Position numbers and translations under genes: made by a program
Shown here: in pieces, positions 12,818 through 23,120 of the stretch
Position numbering within the stretch: position 1 is the first letter of the stretch
How the letters are laid out: the number at the start of each line of letters is the position of its first letter
Source of the DNA: Aselliscus stoliczkanus
Taxonomy: Eukaryota; Chordata; Mammalia; Chiroptera; Hipposideridae
Direction of reading: 5' to 3'
Assembly (NCBI GenBank): GCA_033961575.1
Contig: CM066737.1
Span: 53,048,771 to 53,112,770, forward strand
Length of the DNA: 64,000 nt
Notes under the pieces: generated by a model
The model's input: only the letters and a program-made list of their open reading frames with translations
Databases searched by the model: none
What the model was told of the DNA's origin: nothing

Positions 12818-12995
12818 TTTTAAAGGAGCTGCCAACAAAGAAGGGAAGTTACTGAAAGACTGCTTTCAGCTCAATTACCAAAAAATGTTCTAATTAGACT
12901 TGTTCAACAACGGAATAGGCTACCTTAGGAGGCAGTGAGTGCCCTGTTGATGAGAATTAAAAATTTGAGATTAAACTGGATGATCTTTAAGGACC
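12818..12995 (+). mobile_element. L3/CR1-type LINE remnant, 3' piece
   Basis: This continues the L3/CR1 copy after the DNA transposon: TTAGACTTGTTCAACAACGG, AATAGGCTACCTTAGGAGGC and GTGAGTGCCCTGTTGATGAG are in the expected order. An isolated similar block (GGCATTGGAATAAACTGCCT) lies at about 9025-9110. Confidence 0.55.
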
Positions 12996-13539
12996 AACCT
13001 TCTTCCTAACTTAACATTTCCTCCCACTCATGTGTTTTTCTCTGTCACTGAGATCCTTCATAGTTTATCACAGACCAGAGTCACAATGTTGCCAACAAAC
13101 AAACCCCAAAATGTGAGAGCAGTGGGAGGTGGCCCTAAGCCCCAGACTGCCTGACCCCCTCACTCCTCCATTCCCACCTTAAGTCATGTATCTTACTAGC
13201 CCCCTTACTAGGGCTCTCAGAGTTTTCTTGGCCCCAGCTAGTTAATCTGACAAAGTAATCTGCACTAATGGGATCATGAATGCTAATGAATTAATGTGTT
13301 ACCTTCCCAAGTGACATATTTGCATTTTAACAGAGGTCTTCAGGAGATAATGCCTTAACTCAAAGGAGTGATTAATGTGAAATTTCAGCTGTTTGGCAGT
13401 CTAGTAAAGGAGATATTTTTGGAATCAGAACTTTTTCCCCACCCTTCATATCATATCATCTGCTAGAAAGGAAAAAAAAAAAAAACATGTCCCTGCCCTT
13501 GAGGGGTTTATAGTTTATAAAGTTGGGGAATTACAATGG
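12996..13539. other. Unique AT-rich stretch, possible conserved noncoding element
   Basis: Positions 13,240-13,400 are dense in homeodomain-type TAAT/ATTA cores (GCTAATGAATTAATGTG, GAGTGATTAATGTG) plus octamer-like ATTTGCAT, with no repeat character. This looks like a regulatory element, but conservation could not be tested. Confidence 0.3.
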
Positions 13540-13690
13540 CTTACATTTATTGAGCATCCACCAAAGTGCCTGACCCTATGCTAAGTGCTATATAAATACT
13601 ATCTTTGAATCCTCATGATAACACCCCTCAATGCAAGTATTTTGCAGGTAAATGGCTGGGCCTCAGAGAGGTTAAACAACTTAGTTCTGT
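13540..13690 (-). mobile_element. MIR remnant
   Basis: The order is TTACATTTATTGAGCATCCA, TGCTAAGTGCTATATAAATA, GCCTCAGAGAGGTTAAACAA. Confidence 0.7.
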
Positions 13691-13936
13691 ATTTCACTGA
13701 CTCTAGATGTTCTAAGAGGCCACATTTTCTTAGGTTTCTCTGGAAAAAAAAATGTCACAAACTAAACTACAATGCACCATGAATTGTAAGAAACATTTGT
13801 TTTAAGAATGTTTTTAAGATTGTGTTTCTGAAATCATGAAATACATTAAGTGGTAAGGCCGGCTTGAGAGTACACACTGCCTAATGCTGTTCACAGAACC
13901 CAGATGGGAACTAGCTGGGGAACACTTTCATATAAT

Positions 13937-13983
13937 ATATAATATAATTGGAAGCAAATCATATAATATAATTGGAAGCAAAT
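13937..13983. repeat. Short tandem duplication, 24-bp period
   Basis: ATATAATATAATTGGAAGC with its AAAT end occurs twice in a row (13937-13959 and 13961-13983). Confidence 0.9.
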
Positions 13984-14426
13984 ATTAATATTTTAATACA
14001 AAATGACTACACAAAGACCAAGAAGGTTACACAGAGTCTGAGGTCAATGGCAACATATGTTGACGGAGTCATGAACCTCAGTGGTGGAGAGAAACTGGAC
14101 CAGGACTCAATGGGATCGAAGCTGTGCAGGGCCTGGGGCTAAGGTGGGAGGATGGTAGGTAGCAAATACCTTTCCATCTGGCACCCTAACAGTAGGGACG
14201 TTCATTTTTGAGGGTATGTATGGCACACAGGATGGCTTGGCTCAAGTGATGGGGTTAATTAGGGAAAACATGAGAGATCCCTTGTGAGATGTGAAAGGGA
14301 AGGAAAGTGAACTGGCACATGGTTTTTAAAGGCCAGGATGAGAGATTTCAATTTGAAATGATGGGCAAACGGGGGCAATTATTGATTCTTGCAAGTAAAT
14401 GCCAACACATTAAGAAAAGCTCATTC

Positions 14427-14537
14427 ATGGGCCGGCCGAGTGGCATGGTGGTTAAGAGCTGGCTTGGGACGCCAGTGGCCAGGGTTCGGATCCCACATAT
14501 GAGGGCCAGTGACACTGCCCTCTAAAAAAAAAAAAAG
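14427..14537 (+). mobile_element. Short tRNA-derived SINE with perfect target duplication
   Basis: The element runs GGGCCGGCCGAGTGGCATGG ... AGTGACACTGCCCTCT plus poly-A, flanked by identical 13-bp gaaaagctcattc copies at 14414-14426 and 14538-14550. It is probably young. Confidence 0.95.
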
Positions 14538-14844
14538 GAAAAGCTCATTCTGGACACCAGGGTGAATAAAACCTCTCACCTCAAAGCAAGAGGCTTCCTG
14601 AGGGGGCAAAATCAGCACTGCACAAGGGGGTTGTGTCATCAGAGGCAACAGAGTTCAAGGGCATTATGAACCCTGAACCCTCAGCTCTCTTTTAATGTGC
14701 ATTCCCCTCTCTCCTGGTGAATTCCTCACCTGAATGAGAAAGTAACAGAGCCATGGCTGGCTGCCCAGGCATGCACCCCTCTCCCCATGGCAATAGGTAC
14801 AGATGGATGATGTGTGGCTCATCTCCTGTCTATCTTCTAACAAG

Positions 14845-16010
14845 AGTTTGTTGAACCCTTACAATGTGTCTATGTGTCCAGCACTGTCCTGCACCACACA
14901 TGGATTAAAGAGGCCCCTGAAGAACTCACTCCTTCACTGAGGAAAAAGATGAACACACAGGAAGTCAAGGCAGTATGAGAGTGCAATCCAGTGCCAAATT
15001 ATGGTGGAAAAACTGTCTGAATTCCAAAACGGAAGAGGAAGGATTGTGGGCACCTATTTTATTGTTCTCAATTTTTCTGTATTCTGAAAGTCATCTACTG
15101 TATATAGGTATTACTTTCATAATCAGGGAAAAATTTATAATTAAAAACAGGATGGGCCACCCGAGTGGCGCAGTGGTTAAGCGTTGGTTTAGGAAGCCAG
15201 CGGCCCCAGTTCGGGTCCCACATATAAGGGTCAGTGACACTGCCCTCAGAAAAAAAAAAGGCAGCCAATGAGGGCTACAATGATGAGGAAAGGCTTCACA
15301 GCAGAGGCTGGACTTGAGCTTGTTAGAGAGTGTGATGGAAGGATTTGCTGAGGTGGAGAAAAGGGGGCTGCTGCAAGCTGGGGAACAGCAGGAAGATGAG
15401 TACACAGAGATTGGAGGAAACTCTGAGTGGGGTACAGCAGGGCAGGAAGAAAAAGGCGACTAGTGGAGGTTACGGGTCAGGAAGAAATAGGTCAGAGAGG
15501 CTCAGCTGTTGTGGAAGTCAGGTCTTGGAGACCAGGGAGAGGAGTTTCTATTTAATATCGTAAGCAAAAGGGAGCTATTATAGGCTCTTGAGTAGGGAAG
15601 TGACATGATGAAAGATGTTTTAAGAAAATTCTTTTGGCAGCAGTGTTGAAGGATCACTTGGCTGGGAGGGGGAGGCAGCATGCAGAGAGACCAGTCAGGA
15701 GGCTGCTGCAGTAATCTGGGTGTGAGGTAAGGAGAGCGTGGGTTATGATGGTAGCAGAGGGGATGGCCAAGAAGGCATGGACTCATGAGGCACTTGTGAA
15801 AGATGAACTGCCACGACAAAGTGGTGACTGATGGAGCGGATGACTGATTCCAAGGCTCAGCTATTGAAAGAGTGATGGTGTCACTAATAGAGACAGAGAT
15901 TCAAGGAAGGGCTCAGGCCTGGGGATCAGTGTGGAGGGTAAGGTTGGAGAGGAGATCCTGAGTTTGGTTTTAGTTGTGGTGAATTTAAAGTGATGGTAAA
16001 CTTCAAAGAG
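14845..16010 (-). mobile_element. L2 LINE remnant, interrupted by a SINE
   Basis: The reverse L2 order is TGTTGAACCCTTACAATGTG, GAAAGGCTTCACAGCAGAGG, GGGAGCTATTATAGGCTCTT and ATGAAAGATGTTTTAAGAAA. It is heavily diverged. Confidence 0.65.
15154..15259 (+). mobile_element. Short tRNA-derived SINE
   Basis: The element runs GGGCCACCCGAGTGGCGCAG ... CAGTTCGGGTCCCACATATA ... ACACTGCCCTCAG plus A-tail. It is inserted in an L2 remnant. Confidence 0.9.
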
Positions 16011-18019
16011 AAAATGTCTTTAAAAGGAATAATGAAATGGAAGTGGAGTTCAGGTTAAAGGCCAGGTGTTATCATTTCCAGCAATCACCCAGAATTCCAA
16101 AGCAGGGCAAGCTGTATTTGGACTGCATGTGGCAACCTCTAGAGAGGGAGTAAGAAAAAAAGAAAAAAAGGAAAGTAGCAAATCTAACAGCCAATTCTGA
16201 TTTGGACTTTGCAGGTGACAGACTCTAAACTGTGTGGCAACAGCAGGCTGGTGGGTCTGTTTAAAAAAAAGCCCTCCTTTTTCTCTGTCAGTGAGTGATT
16301 TCCCTACATATTATAAAGATTACAGCTTGACTGTAGGTGACAAGATGAATATGAAACAACACTCACTTTGTTAATCAAATCTGCATTTTCACTGATGGTG
16401 GCAAGGGGAGCAGTACGACACACAGCACCCTCGCACCCTCGCCAGCCCTGTGAGTGAGTCCCATCCCACAGCAGCAGGTCCAGACTCCTGGCTATCTTGA
16501 CATAGGATCGCAGGCAAGTCCCATTCAAAATTAATCTGGGTACCTCAGTTTACCCTGTGTCAACTGGAAAAGCATCTGTAACTGAATTGCTTGGGTGTGG
16601 GTTAGAAGTGGGAAGATAAAGAGAACAATTACTGAAGGGAAAAATGTATAGCTGCAAGACAAAGCTTGGGAGAGAAGCAGCAAGAGCAGATTGCAGCAGG
16701 ATTTCCAAATTGAGAGGTCTTGACACTTACCTGGTTGATTCCTAAGCCAGTTGTCGCCACCATGCTCTCTTCTTTCCACTTTCAATGGGCTTTTCCATGC
16801 CAAGGGTCGTAAATAGGACAAGTACCACAGTCAGTGTCTTGCAATCCCTCTTCCCAGTCCACCACATCCATAGGCACCTTCCACTTTGGACACCTGTCCA
16901 TTTCTAAGCCAGTCTCCTTCGAACCATCACCCCTACTTCAAACCAGCAACAGAAAACTGATCGTAAATCAGAACAGAATTCTTCAGCAGCGAAATGCTGG
17001 AGCCACTGGGGTCAGACTATGCAGTGTGTGTGTGTGTGTGTGTGTGCGCACGCGCGTGTGGGTGCATGTGCATACACACGTGTGTTCATCCACCAGTCTA
17101 GCCATCTGTTCTTGTTTTCCCAGTAGCTTTGGATGACAAGGAAAGAGAGGCTTGTTTGGGTGGTCCTGCCTCCAGAGCTGAGCTCCCTTAGTGGTTAGAA
17201 GCCCACAGCCTGGGAAGGCTTACTCTCCACTCATTCATCTTTGGAAGGCATCATTCCCTCCCACAAGAAGACTCATTAAGAGGAAGGGGGCTAGAAAGCT
17301 CACAAATATCCTTTAAGCTGCAGTTCTCCATTCCCCTCCAACCCAGGAATGAGGCTCTTAGCCCAGGCTTCCGCCCAGGGCCGAAATTCAGGGGGCTGGG
17401 CAGGGAGTGGAGAGCTGGTGGGGAAAGCAAATGAGCAGGCAGAGGCCTCTCCTATCTCTCTCCCACCCACCTGTGGACACCTCACTTATTTCTCTCATAC
17501 CAGATGTAACAACAGGGTTCCAGCTGGCATTCAAGTGCTGTGGTAGCTCTGGCAATGCCCTGGCACAGGTGTGACCTCCACTGGGACAATCCCAAGTGCT
17601 GAGAAGAGTTTTAGAACGGATTCTACCAGGGAAGTTGAAAGGTGCTCCTTGTTCTCAGCAGCTCTCAGGTCTTGAAAGCTTGAAACAGACAGCCCGTGCC
17701 TCCAGCCTCCTTGTTGGGGGTGTAGTACTCAGCACTCCAGCTCAGCTGTCATCTCAGCTGGGTTCTGCAGCCAGATTCCCCATTGTTCACTCCCTCAGGA
17801 CTTAGCAGAGAAGGCATTGAAGACCCTGGTGTGAATCTACTCCACTTGTTCTGGTTAACTAATTAACCCATTGTCCTAGCAACAGTGAAATTCTGCCACA
17901 TGGAGGCTTTGAGAGCAGGGGACAAAGAATGTGTAAATATTGAGACTAAGAGGAGGGAGGGGGTGAGGCAAAAACAAGTCAAGAGAATCTACTTGGTGAT
18001 TTAACAGCCAGGCCAATGC
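16011..18019. other. No gene seen; unique sequence with one microsatellite
   Basis: Nothing recognised apart from the GT tract at 17,024. Confidence 0.5.
17024..17085. repeat. GT microsatellite with GCGCACGCGCG
   Basis: A GT run is followed by GCGCACGCGCGTGTG and CATACACACGTGTG, an alternating purine-pyrimidine stretch. Confidence 0.85.
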
Positions 18020-18745
18020 CTTAAGTGCTTTTGGATCTGACCCTCTTCTCTATGCCCACTGCCACCACCTCAATTACCTCTCACTTGGATTGCTATAGTA
18101 TTTTATAAACTGGTCTCAATCCCTCCTTATTTGGATCAAGTCTGCTTCACATCGTGTGGCTAACCATCCTAAGACACTTTGTGCTAATTGTCCAGCAGTC
18201 CTCCAATGTGTCCCCAAGTCCAAACTCCTCATGCTGACATCAAAGGCCCTCCAAACACAGATACCCCTTACCCAGTAAGTCACTTTTCCCCACTGCACCT
18301 CCACAACACCCCCCTCCTCTAGTCAGACCTCCTTCTCACTCTTGCTCAATCATGCCATGACCATCCCTGTCTCCAGCCTTTTCCTTAACTATGCCTCCTT
18401 CTCAGAAGCCTGTTCCTTTTCTAGTCAACAATCTCAAGCTCACACATTATTCAAAATCTAACTCATGTTTAACCTCTTCTGGGAAGCCTTCTCCCTCCAT
18501 TCCAGCCCATGCTGCTGGCTCTCTCTGTGCCCTGAACCCTACGTTGCTTGCTGTTTTGCGTATATAATGTAGTATGTAATTGTTTCCCAACTTGTATTAC
18601 TCTTAGTTGCCTCATATGAATAAGTATTTTTTTCTGCTAAAATATGAATTTCTAAAGAGCAGGCCCTTTGCTCTCCCCTTCTCACCTTAACATTGGTACT
18701 GGGTTAGCCTCAGGAGTGCTCAATAGATTCCTGTTCCCTTAACTC
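18020..18745 (+). mobile_element. L2 LINE remnant
   Basis: CCTCTCACTTGGATTGCTAT, CATCAAAGGCCCTCCAAACA, TCTTCTGGGAAGCCTTCTCC, CAGGAGTGCTCAATAGATTC. Confidence 0.7.
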
Positions 18746-19739
18746 CAAGATGAAGGAAGAATGAGGTGAATGAAGGCCCCCTGAGGATCTTCTCTGTCCA
18801 TTACCTCCCTTTCTCAAAAGATGTTATTGGCCATTGGGGAGCTGAGGCTGCCCAGAGAGACCTACCCAGCCAATCAGCTGTAGAATCTCTAGTTTTCAAT
18901 ACACTCCCACCTCCTAAGGCTTTCTGAGCAATCAATAATACTGCTTAAGTGATCATTCTTAGACACAATGGGCTGCAGGGGCGGGGCCAGTGTTTGATTA
19001 ACTCAGAGAATAAACGTATGATGGAAGAGATAGAGCAGAAGGGAGGAACAGAAGAAAAAGCAGGAAGAAAGATGAGCTGGGGGAAGGTACAGGAAGAGAA
19101 GGTTTTATTAATGAGGATACATAGGATGGAACTGAGAGTAGTTCAACCTGACCTGATTCAACAGCTGAAGCAAGTTCTTATGGAGGCAAGTAAATAATCT
19201 TGGGGCTTTCTCAGAGCCCAGTGAATATACAAGGGCTACTAGACAATCTTTAACCTTGACAGGGTCATTGTTGCCATGCTCCACTGAGGACCTAAGAAGC
19301 TGTAGTCTCCATATTGGACAGAGAAGCGGGTGTGGGATGGAGACCTCAGGGAACCATAAAGAAGGATTTGGGTCTTGAGCTACACTCATTGGCTGTGTCT
19401 ACAGAAATCCCAAACTCTGGCATCCTTCAGTCCTTCACCCCAGACTGGTGACTCTGATATCCATGATGATATGGGACAGTTGGCTGATCTGCAAGGGTGA
19501 TATCAGCACTACCTTCTCTCTGTACATTGGTGTACAGGGCCTCCTCCCAAGGTTCTAGGACAGGATATTTAATTATTTGGCAGTTAACAAAAAATGACAC
19601 CATTTTGGAATTTTTTCTGGAGGGCCCAAATTTCTAGCTACACCATTCATCAAAAATTTTCTGGGACAGGTAGTGTTATCTGGAAAAATTGAGTAAATGG
19701 CTTACAAATGTGAGAAAGTTCCTCTTTTAATCTAACCAT
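18746..19739. other. No gene seen; unique sequence
   Basis: Frames of up to 93 codons on opposite strands near 19,100-19,390 have no recognisable features. Confidence 0.45.
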
Positions 19740-19976
19740 GATTCCTGCTGCTCTCATTAGAAACCCATCCTTCACATATGATGTTATTATTACTCTCCCC
19801 ATCATGCAAGCTCAAAGCCTCAGAATCATCTTTGATTCTTCTTCCTTCCTCATCCCACTCATCCAATTAATAGGTAAATCAGGTTTCTTCTACCTCCAAA
19901 ATCCATCCATCCATCTCCTCCTTTCTATCCACATCCAGCTATTGTAACAACCTTCTAGATGGTCTTCATGCCTCCA
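19740..19976 (+). mobile_element. L2 LINE remnant
   Basis: GAATCATCTTTGATTCTTCT, CATCCAGCTATTGTAACAAC and CTTCTAGATGGTCTTCATGC are L2-like. The piece resumes after the SINE at 20,121. Confidence 0.55.
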
Positions 19977-19990
19977 GGATGGCCCCCTTT

Positions 19991-20120
19991 TTATTTATGT
20001 TTTTTTGTTGTTGTTTTTGTTTTTTGAGGGCAGTGTCACTGGCTCTCATATGTGGGACTTGAACCGGGGCTGCTGGCTTCCCAAGCCAGTGCTTAACCAC
20101 CGCGCCACTTGGCCGGCCCT
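19991..20120 (-). mobile_element. Short tRNA-derived SINE
   Basis: The plus strand reads T-rich tail, GAGGGCAGTGTCACTGGCTC, ending GCGCCACTTGGCCGGCCC. The flanking duplication is aggatggcccccttt. Confidence 0.9.
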
Positions 20121-20619
20121 AGGATGGCCCCCTTTAATCAACCTGCTAAAGAGGGGGTAGAGAAAAAAAGAAAAATAAACCTGAATCGAATCAGGCCTAA
20201 AGCTAACTTCCACTCACAAGAGATACAGGGGATAGTGAAACAAGCTAAATGACAAGAGGAAGCAGACAGACCAGAATGTGGGAAAGTGCAAAGAACAACT
20301 AACCTGCATTCTCTCAAAAGTCAAAGAGAGGAGGAGACGGTTCTAAGGGTCTTAAGAGAGAGACACAACAACCAAATGTAATGTGTGGATCTACTTTGGA
20401 TCTTGATTCTAATAAGACAACTGTAAAACGTGTTTTGAGACAATCGAGGGCATTTGATTATGGACTGAGTAATGGACAATATAAAAGCAATATTGTTAAG
20501 TTTGTTAGATTTATTAATGGTACCCTGACTGTATAAGAAAATGCCCACTTTTAAAAACATGCATAGAGAACTATTACAGGTGAAATGACAAGATTGATAT
20601 TTACAATTTATTTTATTTT

Positions 20620-20733
20620 TATTTATCTATTTATTTTTTTGAGGGCAGTGTCACTGGTCCCCACATGTGGGACCGAACTGGGGCCACTGGCTTCCCAAGC
20701 CAGCACTTAACCACCGCGCCACTCAGCCAGCCC
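20620..20733 (-). mobile_element. Short tRNA-derived SINE
   Basis: The plus strand reads GAGGGCAGTGTCACTGGTCC ... CGCGCCACTCAGCCAGCCC. It is flanked by AATTTATTTTA-like copies. It lies just before the SINE cluster at 20763-21560 and in opposite orientation. Confidence 0.85.
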
Positions 20734-20773
20734 TAAAATTTATTTTAAAATACTTCAGCAAAAGGCCGGCTGA

Positions 20774-20879
20774 GGGCCGGCCGATTGGTACGGTGGTTAA
20801 GTGCTGGGTTGGGAAGCCAGCAACCCAGGTTCGGGTCCCACATGTGAGGACCAATGACACTGCCCTCAAAAAAAAAAAA
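20774..20879 (+). mobile_element. Nested short SINE, first
   Basis: It starts GGGCCGGCCGATTGGTACGG and ends CACTGCCCTC plus poly-A. Its target duplication aaaggccggctga is made of the head of the host SINE and reappears at 20880-20892. Confidence 0.9.
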
Positions 20880-20933
20880 AAAGGCCGGCTGAGTGGTTCA
20901 GTTGGTTAAGAGCTTGGTTAAGAGATTGCTCAA

Positions 20934-21049
20934 GACGGGCCGGCTGAGTGGCACGGTGGTTAAGCGCTGGCTTGAGAAGCCAGCAGCCCAGGTTCGGCCC
21001 CACATGTGAGGGCCAGTGACACTGCCCTCAAAAAAAAAAAAAAAAAGAA
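20934..21049 (+). mobile_element. Nested short SINE, second
   Basis: It starts GGGCCGGCTGAGTGGCACGG and ends ACTGCCCTC plus poly-A. The duplication agagattgctcaa / agagattgcccaa (one mismatch) is host SINE sequence at 20921-20933 and 21050-21062. Confidence 0.9.
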
Positions 21050-21834
21050 AGAGATTGCCCAATAAGCAACAGGGGTTGCTGCATTGATTCCCACATGGGC
21101 CAGTGAGCTGCACCCGAGCTGAGCTGCTGCTGAGCTGCCAACAGGTGGCAGGATGGCTCAGCTGGTGAGAGCATGTGCTCCTAACAACAAGGTTGCCTGT
21201 TTGAGATGGTGGGCTACGCCTGCCCACAACTAAAGATTGAACTCTGGCACCTTGAGCTGAGCTGCCACCCGGGTGGCTCAGTGGGTAGAGCTTATGCTCT
21301 TAACAAGGAGTCTGCTGGTTCGACTCCCGCATGGGATGGTGGCTACGCCCACCCGCCGCAACTAATTGAACACAGCACCTTGAGCTGAGCAGCGTGACTG
21401 GACTTGGAGCTGAGCTTGCTAAGCTCTCCACAACTATGATTGAAGGGCAACAACTTGGCTGTTCCCCTGCCCCGATTCTCCAACACTGTTATCCTCCTCC
21501 AATTCCCCAATAAAATCTTGAAAAAAAATAAAATAAAAATAAAAATAAAAAAATAAAATAAAATACTTCAGCAAAGAAAAACAATAAATGAAGTAAATAT
21601 GGCAAAGCCCTAATAATTTCTTAATGTTTAGGATAATGGGTATATGGGGTTATTACATTGTTTTCTGTATTTATGTAGAAATGTTCATAATTAAGAACAA
21701 AAACAATAGTTATCCATTGTACCCCAGTGTACATTCCTGCTTTATCTTCTACCCCTACCTCATTTCTCTATGACACAGCTGTCCTATGTACTTGCTCAAG
21801 TGATTCCTGTCAGAACTTCATCCCTCCACTTACT

Positions 21835-23120
21835 CATTAATTCATTTATTTACTCAGCAACTATCTATTGAGGACCTCTTATATGCAGTAGGCACTGTAA
21901 ATACAAAGATGACTGAGATGAGACTGAGGAAGACAAGGGCCTCCTTTATGTTAATATCTTCTCCTCTAATAACTAGCACAGCACCTTGCACATAATAGGT
22001 ACTCAATGAATGTTTACTGAACTGATGTGATGGGGGAGATGTGACAAGATCCCTATCTAACATGAGCAACAAATATTCATTCTAACCCCCAAAAATGCTT
22101 ACTGAACACCTACTATGTGTAAGGTACTGTGTGTTATGAGGATGAAATAGAGATGAAAAACACCAGGTTCTTCCTCATTGGACTTATAATGTAGATAAGG
22201 CATACACATATGAGAAGCTATATTTGTATGTGAAGATTAATGATTCAAGCAATAATAATGGGGTGTATCAGCAATGTACTTGACAAATGTATTTTAGAGA
22301 AAGTAAGTGCAGGAGGAGTTCAGAGGAGGGAGAGAGATCATTTCAGTCTAGGATGATCAGAATAGACTTCACAGAGGAGATTAATTTGAATGTAAGGTTG
22401 AAGGACAGGTATATGTTATTAGACAGGAGAGGGGCATAGCCGGAGAGGAGAGAGCATTCCTGGTGAGTGGAATGGCATAAGCAGATGCAAAAAAACGTAG
22501 AAAAGACATGTTTAGGAGACTCTGAGGAAAGAAATTTGGCTGGAGTAGAGGGTCCACATAGGGCTGTGTTTGTTTCTCAAGTATACCAAGTCTATCAGCG
22601 CCACTTAGGGAACTTGGTAAAATGTATATTTCTTAACTCTGGCTCTCAAACCTACTGAAGCAGAAGCTCAGGCAGAGGGACCCAGGAATCTGCATTTGAA
22701 CAAGTTCCCCCAACTGATTTTGAGACACTTTAAACTTTGAGAATCCATGATGTGGACAAAGAGTAGGAAATGAAGTTAGAAGAATACATAGAGTTAGGCT
22801 CACTCAAGGAGAGCCTTGAATGCCAGGCTAACAAGACTGAAATTTATTCCACAGGCAATTAGGTATCACCTCTCAAATATGTTGATCATCAGGAGTATCG
22901 TGAATAAAGGATATTTAGGAATATTAATCTGGCAGGTGTGTGTATTGTGAACTGGAAAAAAGAGACTAGTGCAGTGTAGATATGAGTTGGTAGCAGGGGG
23001 CAGGGTGGACCAGGACAGAGTCAGAGATGGTTCTGAAGTTTCTAGTCTGGGAGACTAGAAGCCTTATGTAACAGAGAGGTCTTTGAGAAATAATGAGAAG
23101 AGTTTGTGAGTGCTGAGTCT
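21835..23120 (-). mobile_element. L2 LINE remnants, two 3' ends in tandem
   Basis: Two successive reverse L2 3' ends occur (CATTTATTTACTCAGCAACT ... GGACCTCTTATATGCAGTAG; then CAACAAATATTCATTCTAAC ... ACACCTACTATGTGTAAGGT). Internal L2 sequence continues after them (GATTAATTTGAATGTAAGGT; GGCTCACTCAAGGAGAGCCT). Confidence 0.6.

Larger units (their letters stand above)
20763..21560 (+). mobile_element. Multimeric tRNA-like SINE containing two nested short SINEs
   Basis: The whole block is flanked by 15-bp aaatacttcagcaaa (20748-20762, 21561-21575). The outer element has a head (GGCCGGCTGAGTGGTTCAGT) and at least two further tRNA-like units, each with a B-box-like stretch (GGTTGCCTGTTTGAGATGG; CTGCTGGTTCGACTCCCGC). 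It ends in the CCCCAATAAAATCTTG tail. Short SINEs at 20774-20879 and 20934-21049 split its head. The multimer is of the type I associate with rhinolophoid bats. Confidence 0.85.

Noticed and set aside
21057..21400. tRNA genes (B-box-like GGTTCGACTCCCGC and tRNA-like folds)
   Set aside because: They are units of a multimeric SINE followed by SINE tail and A-rich end, inside a target duplication.
20600..21600. CRISPR-like or tandem array because similar units recur
   Set aside because: The units are SINE insertions with their own target duplications, not regularly spaced repeats; the genome is mammalian.
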